Source: Penicillium oxalicum (taxonomy: Eukaryota; Ascomycota; Eurotiomycetes; Eurotiales; Aspergillaceae). Taken from it: 64,000 nt of DNA. The position numbers and the translations under genes are program-made. This document shows positions 21,222 to 33,792 of the stretch, one piece after another (position 1 is the first letter of the stretch; each line of letters starts with the position of its first letter). A model generated the notes under the pieces. That model was not told the origin of the DNA. It ran no database searches and saw only the letters and a list, made by a program, of their open reading frames with translations. The stretch covers positions 3,534,001 to 3,598,000 of the forward strand of contig NC_064650.1 of NCBI RefSeq assembly GCF_001723175.1. Direction: 5' to 3'.

Positions 21222-21554
21222 GTTTGCAAGGATGGTGGAATATTTGCCAAGTCATGTCACACTGGGAACACTATTCTTCCCCCGGTGCGTTCCTTGAACC
21301 GGAGTTTTGTTTATGAGGTTATACCATTTTCTCAGCGTAAATCTATCCAAGGCGTTTCTCGCCTCTTGAATTTGAAAGAAGCTCAACTCAAAAGACCTAC
21401 TATGACCTATACAGATTTCCGTATGAGACGTGAAGTGCGATACAGTGCCTCTGGGCAACCATTGAATTCATATTCGCTGTGTAGACTATGTAAACATTTT
21501 CTCCATAAAAGCAGGATGGGTGGCAAAGTACGATATAATGCAGCATGGAAATCG
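21222..21554. other. Intergenic between convergent prnA and Bud22 gene
   Basis: 333 bp of 3'-flanking sequence between convergent genes; nothing recognised. Confidence 0.5.
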
Positions 21555-23063
21555 CTAATCGAACACGACCTTCTTTCCCTGGAACGTTGCCGTAGATGCT
21601 TGTTCCTTGAGCTTCTTCTTGGCCTCCCATGACGGATGCAGTGGGCCAGTATCTTTAGGGGGACCCCTGGGCTTGTTTGAGTGACTCGGTCTAGCAGTGT
21701 CGCCGCCGTAGTGCTGGTCGTGAGGATTGAAAGGACGGCCTGCTCCAAAGCCACCACGTCCACCTCTGCCGCCTCCGCGACCGCCAGGCCCTCCTGTCGC
21801 ACCCTTGCGTGTGTCCCAGCCGCTGTCACGGCTGTATTTCTGCTTTCTTTGCTCTTCCTGGATGTGGTTTGCTTTCGCACCATATTTTTTCTCCCAGAGA
21901 GCCCGACGAGCCTGTTGGCCCATGCGGTTTTTCCGCTTGGGTGGAGCAGCTGCATCGTCATCCGTGGCTTCCTCTTCGGAACCAGACCAATATCCACCCA
22001 TCATCAGGGACGGGAGGAAAGTCGTACTTTGCACGGGATCCTTAGAAGTCTTTTCTCCCTTGACCTTTTTGGGAGGGGGCGAGTCCTCGGCGGAAAAGTC
22101 TGGAGACGGGGAGCGGGATACTGAGTCGGAAATATCATCTGCCAGGTCTCGCCGACGTCTATTTCCGTAGGCGGATTCGGATTCTGATTCGGACCCTGAT
22201 ACTCCTGTTTCCCCATCTGCTTCTCCGTCTTCGTCTTGCTCGTCCTCGTCATCTGTGCCCGGGGCTAGGCGTGAGTCGAATTGGGCGAAATCGTCACTAT
22301 CCAAATCCTCATCCCCGGAAACATGCTGGACACTTCCGTCTTCGGGATCTGAACCTGACTCCTCGCCCGTAGTCGACTTTTTCCGTTTCTTGGCCGTCAA
22401 TTGTTCATTCTCTGATTCCGAGGACCTGTCCGGTTTCGGTACAACGGGCTTTTCCTTCTTTGCGACTTCCTTCTGCGCACTCGATTTTCCTGGTTTGCTC
22501 GCGGGGAGGTCGTCAACACCCAGTAACTTCCGAATACCAGTCATGATGTCGGGCATCACGTTCTTCACGGGCGTTGATTTGAAAAGACGGCCGTATACAT
22601 TGGACTCCGCCGCGCTCTTTGGACCATCGAGACGGACATTCTTCGCTTCTTGAAATTCCTTAAAAGTCGGTGTTTCAGCGATACGCTTCGTCTTGACTAG
22701 TTGCTTGAACAAATATCGCTCTGCGGTAACTGGATAATCGATTGCCTATTTCATGGTCAGAACTGATTTGATCTGATCCCACACATGCATACACTTGCTC
22801 TCCACCAATCGCCGTCTTCGTACCTTTAAGGCTTCTACCTCCTCTGCAAGTCGTTCCAGAGTCGCCGCATTGTTCTCTGTCTTTGCTGTCTTCTCACGAC
22901 GACTCAACTTTTGCCTCTCAAATCCACGAGCTGTCTTGAGCCCCTTCGCGAGGATCTGCACTCCTTGTTCAAACTTGGTGGTAAGTCGCACAGCTTTGAT
23001 TGACAATTTGCGAGTGTCGAGTCTCGATTGACCGTGGAGCTCGGAGAGCTTGCGCTTCGGCAT
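21555..23063 (-). CDS. Bud22/SRFBP1-family 40S ribosome biogenesis protein
   Basis: Two exons, 23063-22824 and 22745-21555, joined in phase 0 to give 476 aa. The 78 nt intron starts GTACGA and ends ATAG; without splicing the frame meets a TAG at 22746-22748, which is simply the acceptor. Exon 1 is a basic coiled-coil (RLDTRKLSIKAVRLTTKFEQG, GFERQKLSRREKTAK); after the junction follow AERYLFKQLVKTKRI and the block RLFKSTPVKNVMPDIMTGI. The middle is acidic and Ser-rich, and the C-terminus carries an RG-rich stretch (GGRGGGRGGRGGF) and the LHPSWEAKKKLKE ending of the family. Yeast Bud22 acts in the nucleolar small-subunit processome. Confidence 0.88.
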
Positions 23064-23673
23064 ATTGTGCGATTAAAATTTTCACTTGCTATCCTCTCCA
23101 GAATCTTGCACGGGATATGTTTTGATGTTGTAGGTTGTCGACAGTGGTCCTTCGAGCACAATTTATGGAGTACAAAAGTCGCAGTCGCAATCCCCGAGAA
23201 CTTTTTTTGTTTCTGGGCGGGTGGTCCATTCTGCCATTTGCTACCGCTCTCACATGCATTGCGGCGTCAGTGCTGCGTTGGTCCACCACGGCTGGCGCAG
23301 CTATACATTGATTTAGCCTGTCTCAGACGGTTGGATAAAGTCAGCTCAAACCTATGGCTCTGATTGACAGTCATTTGGGTTTGCTTATCGAATCCATAGG
23401 TCATCTCCCAAAGACTTACAATGATGATGGATAATCAAATTCAAGATTGGACTACTACCGATCTACAGACAATCGTGAACCCTAGCGCGTGTTTTACTGC
23501 GGGTGGCTTTGAACGGCGTATCTGGGGCGCGCAATCCAAATCCGGCGCAAACACTGTATTGTTCGGTGCCCAGTGTCTACCCATGAGCGGAGGCAGGATT
23601 CACCCCAAGCAAACGATTATTGATATGTACATACAAGCTTGAAAACGAAAATTGATACGCGCACATATTCTTT
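23064..23673. other. Intergenic, promoter of the Bud22 gene
   Basis: 610 bp. Two short ORFs exist (23028-23363, 23421-23642) but neither has recognisable content or splice context. Confidence 0.45.
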
Positions 23674-24678
23674 CTATTTCTTTTCTTCCTCCTTAGGCTC
23701 GGGCTTTGGAGTTGGTAGCTTGAACTAAATGCCGACGTGGTTAGCGACTATCCCTCCGGGCCACAAACCTTAGTGACAGAGAAACTTACAGACTCGGGCT
23801 TCCGGTCCTGACCGGAGCCAACGGGCTCCCAGGCGGTAGTGCCACTCTCGAAGTTGCGGAAGGCCTGGGTGAGCTCAAGAGGCTCAATAACAATGCGCTT
23901 CTTCTCCTCGTCGTACCGGAGCTCAGTGTAACCGGTGAGAGGGAAGTCCTTGCGCAGAGGGTGACCGTCAAAGCCGTAATCGGTCATGATACGACGGAGA
24001 TCGGGGTGGCCGGAGAAGAACACGCCGAACATATCGTAGACCTCACGCTCATACCAAAGAGCTCCCTCGAACAGACCGGTGACACTGGGGACGGGAGTGG
24101 CCTCGTCGGCATAGGTCTTCACACGAATACGAGAGTTGTATCGAACACTGAGCAGGTTATAGACCACCTCGAAACGCTGGTCACGGGTAGGGAAGTCCAC
24201 ACCGGTGATATCGGAGATCTGTGTGTACTCGGCGGATGTGTGGTTCTTCAAGAAGCTCATGACGGGGACGACACCAGCAGGAGCAGTGTACACTGTGAGC
24301 TCATCCTTCCAGACGGTGAACTGCTGGACGTATTTCGGCAAACACGACATAATGTACTGTCCGTAGTTGTGGAGGCCATCGGACATGTTCTGGTACTTGT
24401 CGGCGGGGTTGACGACAGGGGCGCGGAGAGGGCCGGTAGCTGCACACGAACGTTTCAATCAGCGAATCTGCTCATCAGACACAGAGCCGCCCAAAAATCC
24501 ACATACGAGGCCGTTGCGCCTGGCGCATGTTCTCAGGCTCTGGGGCGCTGGGCTCTGTCGATGCCTTGGCGGCATAGCGGAAGGCCGCTGACGAGAATGT
24601 GCGGGGGGCATTGAGCCTCACAGCTGAAGCCGCTGAGCGGCTGGAGCCCAGGCGCATCAAAGAGCGAGCGGAAGCCAT
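23674..24678 (-). CDS. NADH:ubiquinone oxidoreductase 30 kDa subunit (NDUFS3 / Neurospora 30.4 kDa homologue)
   Basis: Core peripheral-arm subunit of mitochondrial complex I. Three exons: 24678-24507, 24439-23790 and 23724-23674; phases agree and give 290 aa. The last exon encodes only 16 residues ([16 protein letters not shown]) after an intron with a GTAAGT donor and a GCTAAC branch site. The N-terminus ([22 protein letters not shown]) is a typical matrix import signal. The complex I 30 kDa signature is clear: [40 protein letters not shown], then [13 protein letters not shown]. It is divergent from the Not4 gene across 403 bp. Confidence 0.95.
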
Positions 24679-25081
24679 TGTGGGAGGTTGGCAATGACAA
24701 CAATTGGGGCGAACGTAGGCAAGCAAGGCGGTTTGTGAAGTTGGACGTTGGTTGAACCTGCGGATGTATCACGTGATGCTGACATAATAATTCCCCACGC
24801 TAGGCGCGTTCGGGCAATGCCAGCAAATTGAAGCCGTACTTGGATTTCCTTCCTTTCTTCCAACTCTGTTGCCGTCCAGCCTAACCGCCGAGTCGAGACT
24901 TTTCCTTACTTTTCTTGTCCTTATTTGCTCCCCAAGTCGTTTTCTGCTTAATTATTTTGGAGAGAGGGCCCCGGATTTTTTCCGCTTGTTTTAACTTGAC
25001 AACAACTGTTTCCACGAGTTCCTGGCGTTCGGATTACTGTATCGCTTTCCCCGTTCGACAACACATTGCCTTACCACAAAC
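24679..25081. promoter_or_regulatory. Divergent promoter, complex I subunit / Not4
   Basis: 403 bp between two divergent housekeeping genes. No individual motif could be assigned with confidence. Confidence 0.45.
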
Positions 25082-27734
25082 ATGTCTAATCGGCAACAAA
25101 TCGACTCTGTCATCGATGATGATGACGAGTTCTGGTATGGGCTCCCCCAAGCATTTGATGTTCGATCCACCGTGCTAACGACCGTCAAGTCCCCTCTGTA
25201 TCGAAGAGTTCGATCTATCGGACAAGAACTTCAAACCATGTCCTTGTGGGTATCAGGTACGTTCTGACTGCGAACCTACTGTTTGCTTCAGCTGGTCATA
25301 ATCGGTGATATTCACTGATTATCGTCTGGTCAGATTTGTCAATTCTGTTACAACAACATCAAAACCCACAGTGAAGAAGGCCGCTGTCCCAACTGCCGGC
25401 GACCTTACGATGACAGTACAATCCAATACAAAATACCTGACGCAGAAGAGTGAGTCGGGGCATATTTGGACTTTCCTTACCCCTACCTGGAAGCAGTTCA
25501 TTTTCCTAACATGCGGTCTTTGCGAATCCAGATTCAAAGCAGATTTGGCCCTCAAACACAGAAAGGCTGCTGCTGCCAAGAAGAAAGAAGCCGAAAAGCG
25601 CGAGATCGAAGCATCGAGCAGAAAAAATCTCGCGGGGGTTCGCGTCGTTCAAAAGAACCTCGTCTACGTAATCGGCCTTAATCCGACAATTCGCGACGAG
25701 AATCAACTGCTTCAAACACTCCGTGGGCGGGATTACTTTGGTCAATACGGCGATATCGAGAAGATCGTGGTCAGCAAGGCAAAGCCTGGCGGTAATCCTC
25801 ACCAGGGAATCGGTGTCTATGTCACATTCTCTCGGAAGGCAGACGCTGCTACCTGCATTGCTGCAGTTGACGGTTCAGCGAACGGCGACCGCGTTCTGAG
25901 GGCACAATATGGCACTACCAAGTACTGCTCTTCATTTTTGCGCAACGAGCCGTGCAATAATCGTAATTGCACATTCTTGCACGAGACTGGTGAGGACAGT
26001 GAGAGCTACAGCCGTTCCGATCTTTCTTCGATGAACACTTTATCCAGCCAGCGACCGAGTCATGTTCAACATCCCCCGCATCCACGCCCCGCCCAGCCGA
26101 TTGCTCACACGATGCGTCGGCAGCCTAGCAAGGATGATTCGCTGAGTGGGCGGTCGGTTGCTCCAGATGGGCCTGCGCTGCCATCATCCGCAAGCTGGGC
26201 GAACAAAGATGCGACAATTCGAACCAGACGAGCAAGCCTTACCGGTAGTCAGGCGTCACAGAGTCCTCGCCCTGCCACGGTGAATGTTGCGGCGCCTTCC
26301 GACGAGCCCAAGCGTGCTGAAAAACCATCTCCGACACCTCAAGAGCCCCCTCGAGTCTCTCAGCCTGCATCGCAATCCCCTCCCGCTCAATCGCCAGCAC
26401 CTCGTTCTAAGCAATCATCTCCCCTACCTCCCGCGCCATCTCCCTTTGACAGTCTGCTCAAGGATCTTATGAATCCAGACTTCAGGTTCGTTTTCTCGAC
26501 CGACGGTCTCTCAGAGGAAGATGTCAAGGCGATTCAATCATACCCGTCTTTCATTGATCCTTACGGTGGCGTCAAACGCCGGGCGATGCGAGAAAAGGCC
26601 GAGCAAGAGCGCGCCAAACGTGAACAAGAGATTCTACAATCGGCCGCGGTTGAAGAAGAGAGCCGGGAGGCCGGAAGTCTTCAATTGGGTGGTGAGCCGG
26701 AGGAGTCAAACACCTCACGGGGACCCCAGCAAAGCCGTGAATCACATGGAGCGATACAACCCCCCTCCCAACAGGGTACTGCCGAAAATTCAACTGTGGG
26801 ATCACCGGTGTCTGCGACAAGCCACCAATTCCAAGGATTGAATCTGGTTGGTCGAAGCTTGACGCCTCTCCAGCAGCAGCAATTAATGCTACTCAAATCA
26901 GCTGGTAATCAACAAGCAAGTGGCTCTGAACGTGTGGGATCGGCTGCGTTGGACCAAGCTGCTCAAATCCGTCAAGGTTTGCTTCAGAACCAAATTGCTC
27001 AACTGAATGCTCTCCAAGGTCAAGGGCGCCCTTCGTCCCGTTTCACCTTCGCCAATGATCTTGGGTCAAAGAACATGAGCAATGCGCGAATGTTAAGCCA
27101 AATGCAGGCCACAACGCCCAATAATATCTCTTCGCCGAGTCCCCAGCACAACCTCGCTAGCGGGTTCTATGCGAGTGGCGTGCAAGGCCCCCCTCCTGGC
27201 TTGAAGACAGCAGGGACTCCACCTATAAGCGGCGGTGGTATGTTCGCTCAGGGGCATGGATTTACGGCAAATGCGAATATCGGCCTAGGCGCCACAATGG
27301 GAAAACAGGATGCGACGCCTGAATTGATGCGTGAACTTCTTCGTGGCCGAACAGGCACGAATGTTGGTAGTGTGCAGGGCCAGGAAGCCGCAAAGCGTGA
27401 GTACATGTTCCCTTTTCTACAACAGCACCCAACCCCACCCCCTTTGACTCCCGTGAACGGCCTTCTCGGCTCCTTCTATGGGTCCCAGGCAGGTTCAGTT
27501 CTTGAATCTGGTGGCGCACAGAAGCAGAAGAAGAAGGGGAAGAAGCAGAGACACGCTAACACTTCCTCCGGTGGAGGTGGTGTAGTAGATCTTGCGGACC
27601 CGAGCATTTTGCAGGCGAGAATGCACCAGGTTGGTGCCAGTGCTACTGCCGGGCAGGCGTTGTACGGGAGCCAGGGTCAAGGTGGGTACAACCCTTCGAT
27701 GATGTATGCCGCCAACGGGTTCAGCCGCTGGTAA
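25082..27734 (+). CDS. CCR4-NOT complex E3 ubiquitin ligase subunit Not4 (RING-RRM-CCCH)
   Basis: Four exons: 25082-25134, 25190-25256, 25334-25449 and 25532-27734; phases agree and give 812 aa to the first stop. The RING finger of C4C4 type spans introns 1 and 2: CPLC, CPC, CQFC and CPNC with intervening IEEFDLSDKNFKP and GYQI. An RRM follows (LVYVIGLNPTIRDENQLL, GQYGDIEKIVVSK, GVYVTFSRKADAATCI), then a CCCH finger (KYCSSFLRNEPCNNRNCTFLH). The rest is Pro/Ser/Gln-rich with one conserved block near FDSLLKDLMNPDFRFVFS. It ends GGYNPSMMYAANGFSRW. Not4 ubiquitinates ribosome-associated proteins and scaffolds mRNA decay. The next ORF may be its 3' part, via a long intron using a donor at 27682; see that entry. 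Confidence 0.93.
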
Positions 27735-28577
27735 ATCATTTTCTTGTTTATCATCCCCTTTCTCTTTTTTGTGTTCTTGTGTCTCTCATGCTTTTATTTT
27801 TGGCTCTCTTATACCACATTGATGATCTCGCTTTGCATATTTTTTTCTGCGGTTTCCCATTTATGACTTTTCTATCATGTGCGTCAATATCATCGTGCCG
27901 CACTACGATATTTACTACTCTCATGGTCATGTTCCGTTTTCGCCGTGCGTGTTCACCCACCAACCTTTACCCATTGGCTCTGAGATCCATGTGGAAGAAG
28001 CTTTTGATCTTTTTTCGATTGGCTGGCATGCCTTCGGCGTCTCATGATGGTCATTCTTATGTTCGATCCCCCTCTGTTTGTGATTCACAATATGTTTTCC
28101 CTGTCTTATGGGACTCCGCCTGGGGTTATTGCATGATCTTGAAGCCCTCTCGTTCCTGCTCTCCGGCGGCTGTTCTACCCCCCAGAGATCTTTTTGATAT
28201 TGCATTTCGTTTCTCGTTGGACTGCTCGACGTGTCTTGGAGACCGTGGAGGCTCACCTCAGGGTTGATGTACGTTAAAACCTCCCTACCCTGATTTCGCC
28301 ATCCTCCGAACAGGGTCTTATTCGAAAACAGTTGTCTCACAGCCACTTTTCCTAGACCTTTTGCCCTATCTTGTGACTAGCCTTTGCATGCCAGTACCCC
28401 CATGTAATTACCGTTCAGCGCTCCGTACCTTGCATAGTCTACCGGGATGAAGTGGCGCGCTCTAGGTTGCTGCTTGTGATCATCACTCTTTGCATCGCTT
28501 CATGATCTGAACATTCATCGCTTTTCATTGATTGGTGAACCTGACTTGAACTAGGTAGCTAACTTGGAGATCGACAG
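27735..28577. other. T-rich spacer or retained intron between Not4 and the next ORF
   Basis: 843 bp, strongly T-rich at the start as in a 3' UTR, and ending with a GTAGCTAAC branch-like motif and a CGACAG acceptor at 28577. No coding content. It is either an intergenic region plus a 5'-UTR intron or most of an 896 nt intron of Not4. Confidence 0.5.
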
Positions 28578-30787
28578 TGAACGAGGCCCTTTCACCGCTC
28601 GAAAATAAATTCACAGATATGCAGCCTGTTGATACTTTCGGCTTTTTGAAGTCCCAAATCCAGATACCCAGTGAATCCGCCGGTCGAGTTGGGACTCCAT
28701 CACTGCCTCCTGGACTTCCCTTGCCCCAGTCACACCCAGCTTCTGCTGTCTTCCAGGACCAATTGAGCCTGTCGAAGCCGACCTCTCCGGCCCCGAGCAT
28801 TCCTCCTGGTCTAAGCGTCAATGTTTCTCGCGTTGGGTCACCATCCCAAAAGAACTTGTCAAATGACCCCCTGAGCATGACTCCAGAGCCATCTCGTCCA
28901 CCTGTCACATCAGCGCGGGAGAAAAGCGCATCGCAAATCTCTTTGGGCTCCCCAGTCGCCAAAGCTGCTAGCAAGGCTCGAGCGCATACGAAGCTAGACT
29001 TATCGACTTTGGAGGAGAAGAAACCGCAACCTAAAGACGACAAGATCCATCCCGTGGGCACAAAACCAGAGCAAGTCACCTTGAGCATGCATCTGGCCTC
29101 CCAGGAACACACATCGACGAAATCAGACCATAGCACGCCCATTGCTTCGGGAGCAACGCCAGGCCTGGGTAATGTCAGCTCACGCCCTCATACGCCGTCG
29201 ACCACCAATCCCCGTGTCCCAGAACCTTCTGCTTTGCGGCAGCCACGGATCTTGCGTGTTGTTGACACTCCCAAGACCGAGGTCGCTTTGTCACCCGCGA
29301 ACGCACCCTCGCCGAATGGGGTCGCCACCAAGCCGGTCAAGACGCAATCCCGAAGACAGAGTCTATCTTCTAGTAGCAGACCTGAAACACCTGGGGACTT
29401 TGGCTCGGAAGCTGATACATTCCCATCGGCTTCTGCATCCCGTGCAAGCTCTCCGCACGCTACTTCGCGTATTGGCTCTGCCCCAGTGCGCTCCATCACA
29501 AAGAGCCAGCTCAAAAAGGAAAGACGACAGAAAGCGAAGGAGGCGGAGGCGAAACAAGCGGAGGCTACAGCTCCAGAGGAACCCGTTCAAGCTCCAATCG
29601 TTGGGCGTAAGCGAAAGACAAAGAAGGCACCGACTACTACGCCCTCCTCTGTGGACGCTGCCGTGTCAACTGCGTCTGAGTCTGCGGAGCTCGCCAAATC
29701 GATGTCTCCTCCCCCCAAAAAGGTAGAACCAAAACCCGAACCAGTCAAAAAAGCCCGGGACAAGGAGCAACCTCAGCCGGCACCCAAGTTGGCGACTAAG
29801 CCGGCTCCTGCGTTGGAGCATCCCCCTCCCCCCTCTCCCCCTACACCTCCGCAAGCCCCTGAAGAACCATGGCGCTCCCACAACACTGTAGAGCAATTGG
29901 TCAAGGATGCGGAAGAATCCGGCCGCCCTGTCAAGGACCTTTTTATTGAAAGAACCAAGCCGCTGCATGAGTTACTTGTCGAACTGCACAAATCCGGCGA
30001 TCTAGATTTACACAAAAGCTCGCTTTTCAACCCTGCGAATATCACACAACGCACTGACATGAAGGGCATTGGCTCAGACTATTATATGCTGAACCAGCCC
30101 CTGGAGCTACTTGAGTCACATCGACAGTCCTTGATGCGTGGGCAACCGGTGCGAATCGACGCAGAGCACCTCTTTGACCGCTGTCTGATCACGCCTCGTG
30201 GATGTGTCCTACATCACCTTTCTGTTGAAGAGGAGGATCGATACCTGGAATTGGAGAAGAAACGGGGTGCTCATGTGGATCCCTTTGTTGTTGGTGATGA
30301 CTCGAGCAATATCAACGGTGGACTGGACGCTCTCTACGCCACTCCCGAAAAGTACAACATTTGCTGGGTGGATGATGAGTCTGCTCACACGGATGCAGCC
30401 TCGCACCATCAGGTTGTGAATGGAAGCGATTCGGTCATCCCACCGAATGTCCTGTCTGCAATGGAAGCGGATAACACGCGCAGTCACGATTGGGCTGTTG
30501 CCCATTCGGCCGAGCTCCTCCAGACTACGACCGCTGCTGTCCGCTCTTTCGCTGCTGCGACTGCGAAACAAATGCTGGGCTCAACCGGTGACCTTGGAAG
30601 CAACGCCACCATCGATGAGGTCGCTGCGATGACCAATGACGAGCTCAAAGAGCTTGCCGGCCTGTCGCAGAAGGACTTGGAAACCACGCGAAAAGAGCTG
30701 GATTCTTTGGATAAGAAATTTGCTGCTCTTCTTCGCCGGAACAAGAAGATTCAGCAGGCCGCCTTGTCCTTGGTCGAGAGCACTTGA
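28578..30787 (+). CDS. Low-complexity protein with conserved C-terminus; possible 3' portion of Not4
   Basis: Open frame whose first ATG is at 28619 (722 aa from there). The N-terminal two thirds are Pro/Ser-rich with PPGL motifs, then a basic KKERRQKAKEAEAK helix and RKRKTKKAP. The conserved-looking C-terminal part starts near EPWRSHNTVEQLVKDAEESG and includes LHELLVELHKSGDLDLHKSS, CLITPRGCVLHHLSVEEEDR, GGLDALYATPEKYNICWVDD, NVLSAMEADNTRSHDWAVAH and a terminal coiled coil. I associate these blocks with the long C-terminal half of filamentous-fungal Not4 proteins of about 1500 aa. An acceptor at 28577 is in phase with a donor at 27682, which would give a joined protein of about 1450 aa. It could also be a separate gene with a 5'-UTR intron. 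The coding status is firm, the boundary is not. Confidence 0.7.
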
Positions 30788-32574
30788 AAGCAACATCTTG
30801 GCCGTGCTCGGAAAGCCCGAACGGGAGGGGGTTTGCCACCTTCAATTCCTGCCAGTTGACGAATGAATCTTGTAAGATCACATGAGAGTCTGTGGTTCAA
30901 TGTACGAATGTTGTGTCAACAAATGTCTGAAAACCTACTGTTCTGCTTGAGACGAACATGGCATGGCGTCTTCCAATTTTTGAAAATTTTTTGTACAAAT
31001 CCATAATAGACTCGATATAATGATATGTATGCCATTCATATGATGTGTCTCATCCTCAAGCGCTGAGGATCAAAAATGTTGCCCCAATGGAAAGTTTCAG
31101 AACAGTACTCAGCTGAAGTAGCAAAGACGTTGGAGCGCTATATAGATTTTTCTGGCTATAGCAGCAGCGACATGGAGGCATGAAGGCGATCAAAAGAGCC
31201 ACTGCGGGCACAGAGTAATATCGTGCTTGCTTAAAGGCACGCCATCGTGACATTAGAATGATAATCTATCCATGAGATCAAATTAAATCGTACAACACAA
31301 TCGTGGGATTCACGGGAACTTGAAAATGAGGTACGTACTGCGTAGTTGGGTTCGCTGGATCAGATTCAGCAGACCTCTGGTTAACAGCCTGGTTCCATAT
31401 GTTTGATGCCATTTACCTGATTCATGAACTGGTTGATAGCTGCTGGAAGCGACACCTATTGCCTCATGGCCGTATGAGATAACTCTCGGGCTGTGTATTG
31501 ACTCTCTCAATGTACCCACGGACAATCTAAGTAGCCCTTGGTAACCCTAGATTCCCAACTGAAGCTTCGATTTACCCTCCTGAAACTCATTATACAAATG
31601 CCTCCAATCACACAGTAAGCAGATTGTCGCTATTGTGACAGACATTGAATATCATCAGTGTTTATCTCTTTCAATGGAGGGAATATCTACCAGGCCACAT
31701 TTGGCTTCCATTGGTAGATCGTCTTAAAGCAAACTGCGTAGCGCCCATTCCGTAGAAATTGAGGTTTGCCTCTGGAATGAGATCGGCCACCTCACATCCC
31801 TGTACTCGAGGTAAGAACACTTCGAGCATCTCGACTTGATGCGAGACAATGAACGTATCAGAAGGATGGAAAGACCGGGTAGATTATCCCTCATCCGGGT
31901 AGTCCGTTGACACCTCATTATCGTGTGCTCAGGTTTCGTCCGGAGGTGGACATTGCTGGTCTGGTAACACACTTCCAGTCGTGAATGTCGCCTCGTTCAG
32001 AGGGAGAAAATGAGCTCTTGGGCTCCGTACTCTGAAAAAGAAATCTTGCTGGACATTTACTGGGTTCCGGCTACTGCGGCTCGCATGTTTGGCTCTTTTT
32101 CTTTTCATCGCAGTGTTTTCAAAAAGAGCTATGTACACGGAAGAGAGTGATTTGATTGGCCATATATCTCTTTCTTCATGAGAGATGCTTCGAGGCACCG
32201 GCAACACTCTTTGAGCATGCGCAATGAGATTCTGCAGGTGAGATAAAAAAAATCCCCTTTACCAACATTCACATTTTCGAGGCATCGCAAATTACCGTGT
32301 CGAGAGCAACGGGATGGAAAAATATCATAGTGGAATTGCACTCTCCTCACTTGTCGCTCACAGGTGCCCGCATTGTTCCATTGATAGCTTAGATTTTGAA
32401 TTTTGAAGACATATGCATTTTGATTGCTGTGACTATTTCCGGGAAATGCATCTGAGATCGTCTCCGCTCTGCTATCTATCCCTAGAAGATTGACACCTGC
32501 GAGGATGACTTGTGGTTGAAAGTGGGAGGGAAAAAAGAAAAAGAAAAAGAAAAAGAAAACCAAAGAGAAACACT
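30788..32574. other. Intergenic, AT-rich, no gene seen
   Basis: 1.8 kb with short unsupported ORFs only. No RNA gene signature or repeat was recognised. Confidence 0.5.
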
Positions 32575-33250
32575 TTAGCCGATGCGCTGCTTCCTCCTCA
32601 CCCATACCTCCATATCGCCTTTGGAACCATCTTCACTCGAGACTGCGGGCTCGCGTAATTCGACCTCCCAAATCTTCAACTTGTAGTTCCCACGATCCCC
32701 TTGTCCCGAAAAGAGATCAAAAGACCACCCGTGTTTGGGGCATGTCAGACCGGCACTGAGCGTGATTCCAAAATCTTCAATGTCAAAGACGCTCGCCTGC
32801 GAAAGCGGGAATGATGAATGAGGACACGACTGTGACAAAATGGGTTAAATCGTTTTGAAAACAATGGCGATCCCCCCCCCCCCCCCCCCCCCCCCACAAC
32901 GTTGCAACTAGGCTCATTTGTTTTTTTTGTTTTTTTTTTTTGGGAGGGAGGCGTGGAATACGTTGATAAACACCAGTGTGTTTGTTACTTACGTGATCGA
33001 CGGCGTGAAATTTGCCCTTGTATTGAAATACCAGAACCTGGTCCTTCAAGTCTCCAGGGGCTTCAATGTCGGCTTCTTTTGGCGCATCGCCACTGGAAGA
33101 CCCATTCGAGCTAGGAATGTAAAAGGCTTTGCAGCTGGGGGTGATCTTGGAGCAGTCTTCAGGTTGGTTCGAGCTCAGATCGGGGAATGCGGATGCAAGG
33201 CCGATCCGATGCCAGGGATCTCCCCGAGACCGTTGGAAGAATGGAATCAT
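32575..33250 (-). CDS. Small Rieske [2Fe-2S] domain protein
   Basis: Two exons, 33250-32993 and 32829-32575, joined in phase 0 across a 163 nt intron (GTAAGT...CACAG), giving 170 aa. The domain starts at WHRIGLASAFPDLSS; LVFQYKGKFHAVDH precedes the intron and SCPHSSFPLSQ follows it, giving the first Cys-X-His ligand pair; CPKHGWSFDLFSGQG gives Cys-X2-His. The C-terminus (LKIWEVELRE) is the usual last strand. It looks like a stand-alone ferredoxin-type Rieske protein rather than an oxygenase, as no catalytic domain follows. The start is the first ATG in frame; no signal peptide is seen. The intron holds a run of 24 C on the plus strand. Role unknown. Confidence 0.75.
32872..32895 (+). repeat. 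C24 homopolymer inside the Rieske gene intron
   Basis: Twenty-four consecutive C on the plus strand, i.e. poly-G in the sense transcript, followed closely by T-runs. It lies wholly in the intron. Confidence 0.95.
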
Positions 33251-33792
33251 TTCTTGGGAAGGTCGTCCGCTTCTCAATTGCACAGATTGAGGTGTAAATG
33301 GCTGGGATTGCTGGCGGTGGTTTCATTCCCCCTTTTTATTTTTATTTTTTTTTAATTTACCTCCGGAATCTCAAGACGGGATTGGACCTTATGGAGTGGG
33401 AGCAACTCGCTTTCTCGAATCCAGCGATGACTATTTTCCCCAGCGAAAAGGCCATCCGACCGGGCTGATTAGGTAAGCATCGTGGTGGGCACACAGTCGG
33501 GTCCCATCGGAGTCTCTGGCAAGTAAAAAAGACCCGATTGCACGGTTCATGGAATGTGAGACTGATACCGGACGGAAATGCATTCGCGTCTGTCCCGCCG
33601 TTGGTCTGCAAAGCCAGCAACGCGGATGCAATGACAAGGCTTCAACTTCAATGTCTCTAGAAGATCATAGAATCTGACTTGTGCGGGACAAGTTGCAGCT
33701 CACTATAAGGTCTTGGCAAATCTAAGCATGAGTTTCCAAATATGATAAAGATATCAAGGTTCATTTTTCATTACTCGACGGTGGTAGGGAAT
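33251..33792. other. Intergenic between Rieske gene and E1-alpha gene
   Basis: 542 bp upstream of the Rieske gene and downstream of the E1-alpha gene, both on the minus strand. An upstream non-coding exon of the Rieske gene cannot be excluded. Confidence 0.4.

Noticed and set aside
22746..22748. In-frame TAG separating two Bud22 ORFs, looking like a nonsense mutation or read-through
   Set aside because: It is the intron acceptor; a GTACGA donor at 22823 in the same phase joins EALK to AIDYPVTAERYLFKQL, restoring the family sequence.
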